Shown here: positions 61,860 through 64,000 of the stretch, in pieces
Numbering within the stretch: the first letter of the stretch is position 1
Layout of the letters: the number at the start of each line of letters is the position of its first letter
Assembly (NCBI GenBank): GCA_028023455.1
Contig: JAQFVV010012531.1
Span: 1,426,001 to 1,490,000 of the forward strand
DNA length: 64,000 nt
From: Epiperipatus broadwayi
Taxonomy: Eukaryota; Onychophora; Udeonychophora; Euonychophora; Peripatidae
Direction: 5' to 3'
The notes under the pieces: model-generated
The model's input: only the letters and a program-made list of their open reading frames with translations
Told to the model about the DNA's origin: nothing
Database searches by the model: none
Program-made: the position numbers and the translations under genes

Positions 61860-63770
61860 CATATTGGGTAGACCAGGTAGCAAAAAAAAAGAAAGTTCTG
61901 GTTGTAGCTTCTGGAAGAATTTAAAAAAGAACTATAAGCATAAGCAAAACAAAAACAAAGATGTGATAAACTGTAACCAAGGCTCAAGACAAAGACTAGG
62001 ACTCCTATTTATCTGGGTTGGTTGTTATCTTAGGATCCAATCTCCACCCAGAGTTCAATATTCTCTGAGTTGTCATTGGGGTCCGTGTCCTACGTAATGT
62101 TCATTCAATCCATATGCTTGAGGCAATCTTAGGTTTAGGCAATCTCATATTGCAATCTCAGTTAAAAAATTTATACTTATTCACACCTCTGATGCATACG
62201 TGCATGTGTGTTTTAAGAGAACAATATAATCTTACATTAGTTTAAAAGTCGAGCATTTAATCTCAAAATCACCTCTATAAGCTTTTAACTTTCGCTATAG
62301 TTATAATTAAAAATAAATCCCTTTTTAATTACCCCCGCGGCATATACAAGTAGAAATTACTTATTGAGATTTAAATGGCATATTAGTAATATTTTAATAT
62401 TTTTATTTCTTAGAGGATATTATTATAATAGATTATATGAAAGCCTTAAATTATTTAATTAGAATTATTAACATTTTATTAACTTTTTAATCAGAAATAT
62501 TAACATTTATTTTATTAGTGTATTTTTTATAAAGTATTGAAAGAAAATACGTTTATTTTTTATCATAGATTGAAAGTAAATAAAATATAGAGTATTTACA
62601 CTGCTTGTGTGTGTGGGTATATACATGTACTGACTTTGTCTCGGTACACTATATTAACTATGATTAAGCAAATGTGTGTTTGATCACCACATTTTTATAC
62701 TTTTTTCTTTTGGAATTACAATGATCATATTGTTTATAATTAACTACTGCTTAAATTTATATAATTAACTGTTTCATTTTTAAAGATTTAAAAATTAATT
62801 AGTCACATATGTTTTTATATCTCATCTGATAATTATTGCATATATATTCTTTGATGTGCGATGTTTACTGTTCCGTAAGGTGTTTTAATGTGAATAGAAA
62901 TTATCCCCCATCTTTTGTAAAATGTATATAGTGTTCCATTTACGAATGAAATATAAATGTGTATTTAATTATGAATAAATGCAAGTTTTAAACCAAACAG
63001 GTCACAATTTATGTATATATATATATTTATATTGTAACGGGCTGGTGGATTCCACAGGAGATAGGGGTGCATTTTACTGTGGTCGGACTTTGGGTCTTTG
63101 GAGAGGGTGCAAGTGCTTGAGTGATAAAATGCATAACCTATGATTGCATCTATTTCCAATAGACTAGCTCTACCTATTTTTATTAACCTAGATACAATTT
63201 GGGTTAGTTCATCCAATTCTCACCCCTTTCTAGCCATGTTATACCACAGTATTCGAACTCAGGGAGTAATTGCTTGGACTCTCTTATCAGGGAAGGAATC
63301 ATACTAATAGTGGTTATTGCACCTCTATATAGGTGATAATTAATTATCAAAAATCCTCTAAGCATAATCAAATACCATAAGATATATTTAAAAAAAATAT
63401 GTATGTGCAGTATAAATATATTGTAACGGTCAGGTTTGTACATTTGCTCAACAGACTGAGAGTCCAAGTCAGAGAAACAAAAGCTGACCAAGTTGGCATA
63501 GTAATATTCTATGTCTGATCACTCTCTCACTCATGCTTCCAAGTCAACCCATCGTGAATGACATGCCTAAGGTTACACTCGATATCTTTTTATTCACGTT
63601 CCAGCAATAGCAAAGCAGTAAAATGTGAGACACCCCCCCCCATTACATATTATATAACTTAACTAGTGATTCATAAGGTAATGAGCAAAAATGGAGACTG
63701 AGACAAATTGATATTTCATAAATTTAATATAATACTTAATAAATAATAAAGCAAAGTAAATTGGGTATAG
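61860..63770. other. AT-rich sequence with two TGTAACGG-type starts
   Basis: TATATTGTAACGG occurs at about 63029-63041 and 63415-63429, each preceded by AT-rich DNA, as often seen at LTR 5' ends, but no matching ends or target duplications were found. The rest has no recognised feature. Confidence 0.35.
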
Positions 63771-63771
63771 C

Positions 63772-64000
63772 TGGCTCACACGCAGGTGAATGAATACTCA
63801 GGATTATGAAAAATATGTTACAGCAAGTTATATAGTGTGCTCACATGCAGGTGAGTGGCTCAGGGTAACAAAGCTACTTATATAGGGTTCACACACAGGT
63901 GAGTGGTTCAGAGTTATAAAATAATATCACAAAGCAATTTATATAGTGCTCACACGTAGGTGAGTGGCTCAGGGTTACAAAATAATATGATAAAGCAATT
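63772..64000 (+). repeat. Minisatellite, imperfect units of about 50-66 bp, runs off the window
   Basis: At least four units start at about 63773, 63839, 63888 and 63948 with GCTCACACGCAGGTGAGTGG-like cores, then CTCAGGGTTACAAAATAATA and AAAGCAATTTATATAGT. Units are diverged and of uneven length. The array continues past 64000. Confidence 0.85.

Noticed and set aside
63422-63577. Short solo LTR bounded by TGTAAC and GTTACA
   Set aside because: The flanking bases do not form a target duplication and no second copy was found in the window.

Overview
The window is very AT-rich animal DNA. It looks like intronic or intergenic sequence crowded with degraded transposable elements. Four things point to a metazoan: a 5' exon of a Rab-type small GTPase with a consensus splice donor, a retro-copied pseudogene of the nucleoporin NUP50, tRNA-derived SINEs, and remains of Penelope-like, RTE-like, other non-LTR and hAT elements. 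Nothing fixes the phylum; an invertebrate is most likely. There is no intact long reading frame, no operon-like layout, no rRNA and no CRISPR. The long poly-Y/I/L/N translations over 2.4-3.0 kb are only a trinucleotide repeat.

Layout. 0-3 kb: 3' half of a frameshifted non-LTR retrotransposon whose 3' end abuts about 203 perfect TAA units. 3-10 kb: hammerhead-like Penelope tails, an internally deleted hAT element with a perfect 8-bp target duplication, a fold-back element and an eroded reverse-transcriptase C-terminus. 10-18 kb: a dense field of tRNA-derived SINE copies. 18-21 kb: an LTR-like promoter remnant and the NUP50 retro-pseudogene (minus strand). 24-31 kb: an unassigned coding-like remnant and two degraded LINEs on the minus strand (an L1-type-looking one and an RTE-type one), broken by SINEs. 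35.9-39.0 kb: two head-to-head Penelope fold-backs, one carrying a GIY-YIG remnant and a SINE inserted in only one arm. 43-48.4 kb: fold-back elements, another RTE-like fragment, a second copy of the 0-2.4 kb LINE, and a tandem/inverted MITE-like array. 50-51 kb: tandem Penelope-like tails. 53.7 kb: the Rab-like first coding exon (minus strand) with an ETS/CRE-type upstream region. 56-64 kb: a second LTR-like promoter, a candidate inverted-repeat element, promoter-like motif clusters and a minisatellite running off the window end.

How the parts work together. The SINEs carry Pol III promoters but no enzymes, so they must depend on LINE machinery; the LINE copies here are all broken. The Penelope tails share one fixed 25-nt spacing between hammerhead-type core motifs at several loci. 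The only sequence I would call part of a functional cellular gene is the Rab-like exon; its remaining exons were not found here.
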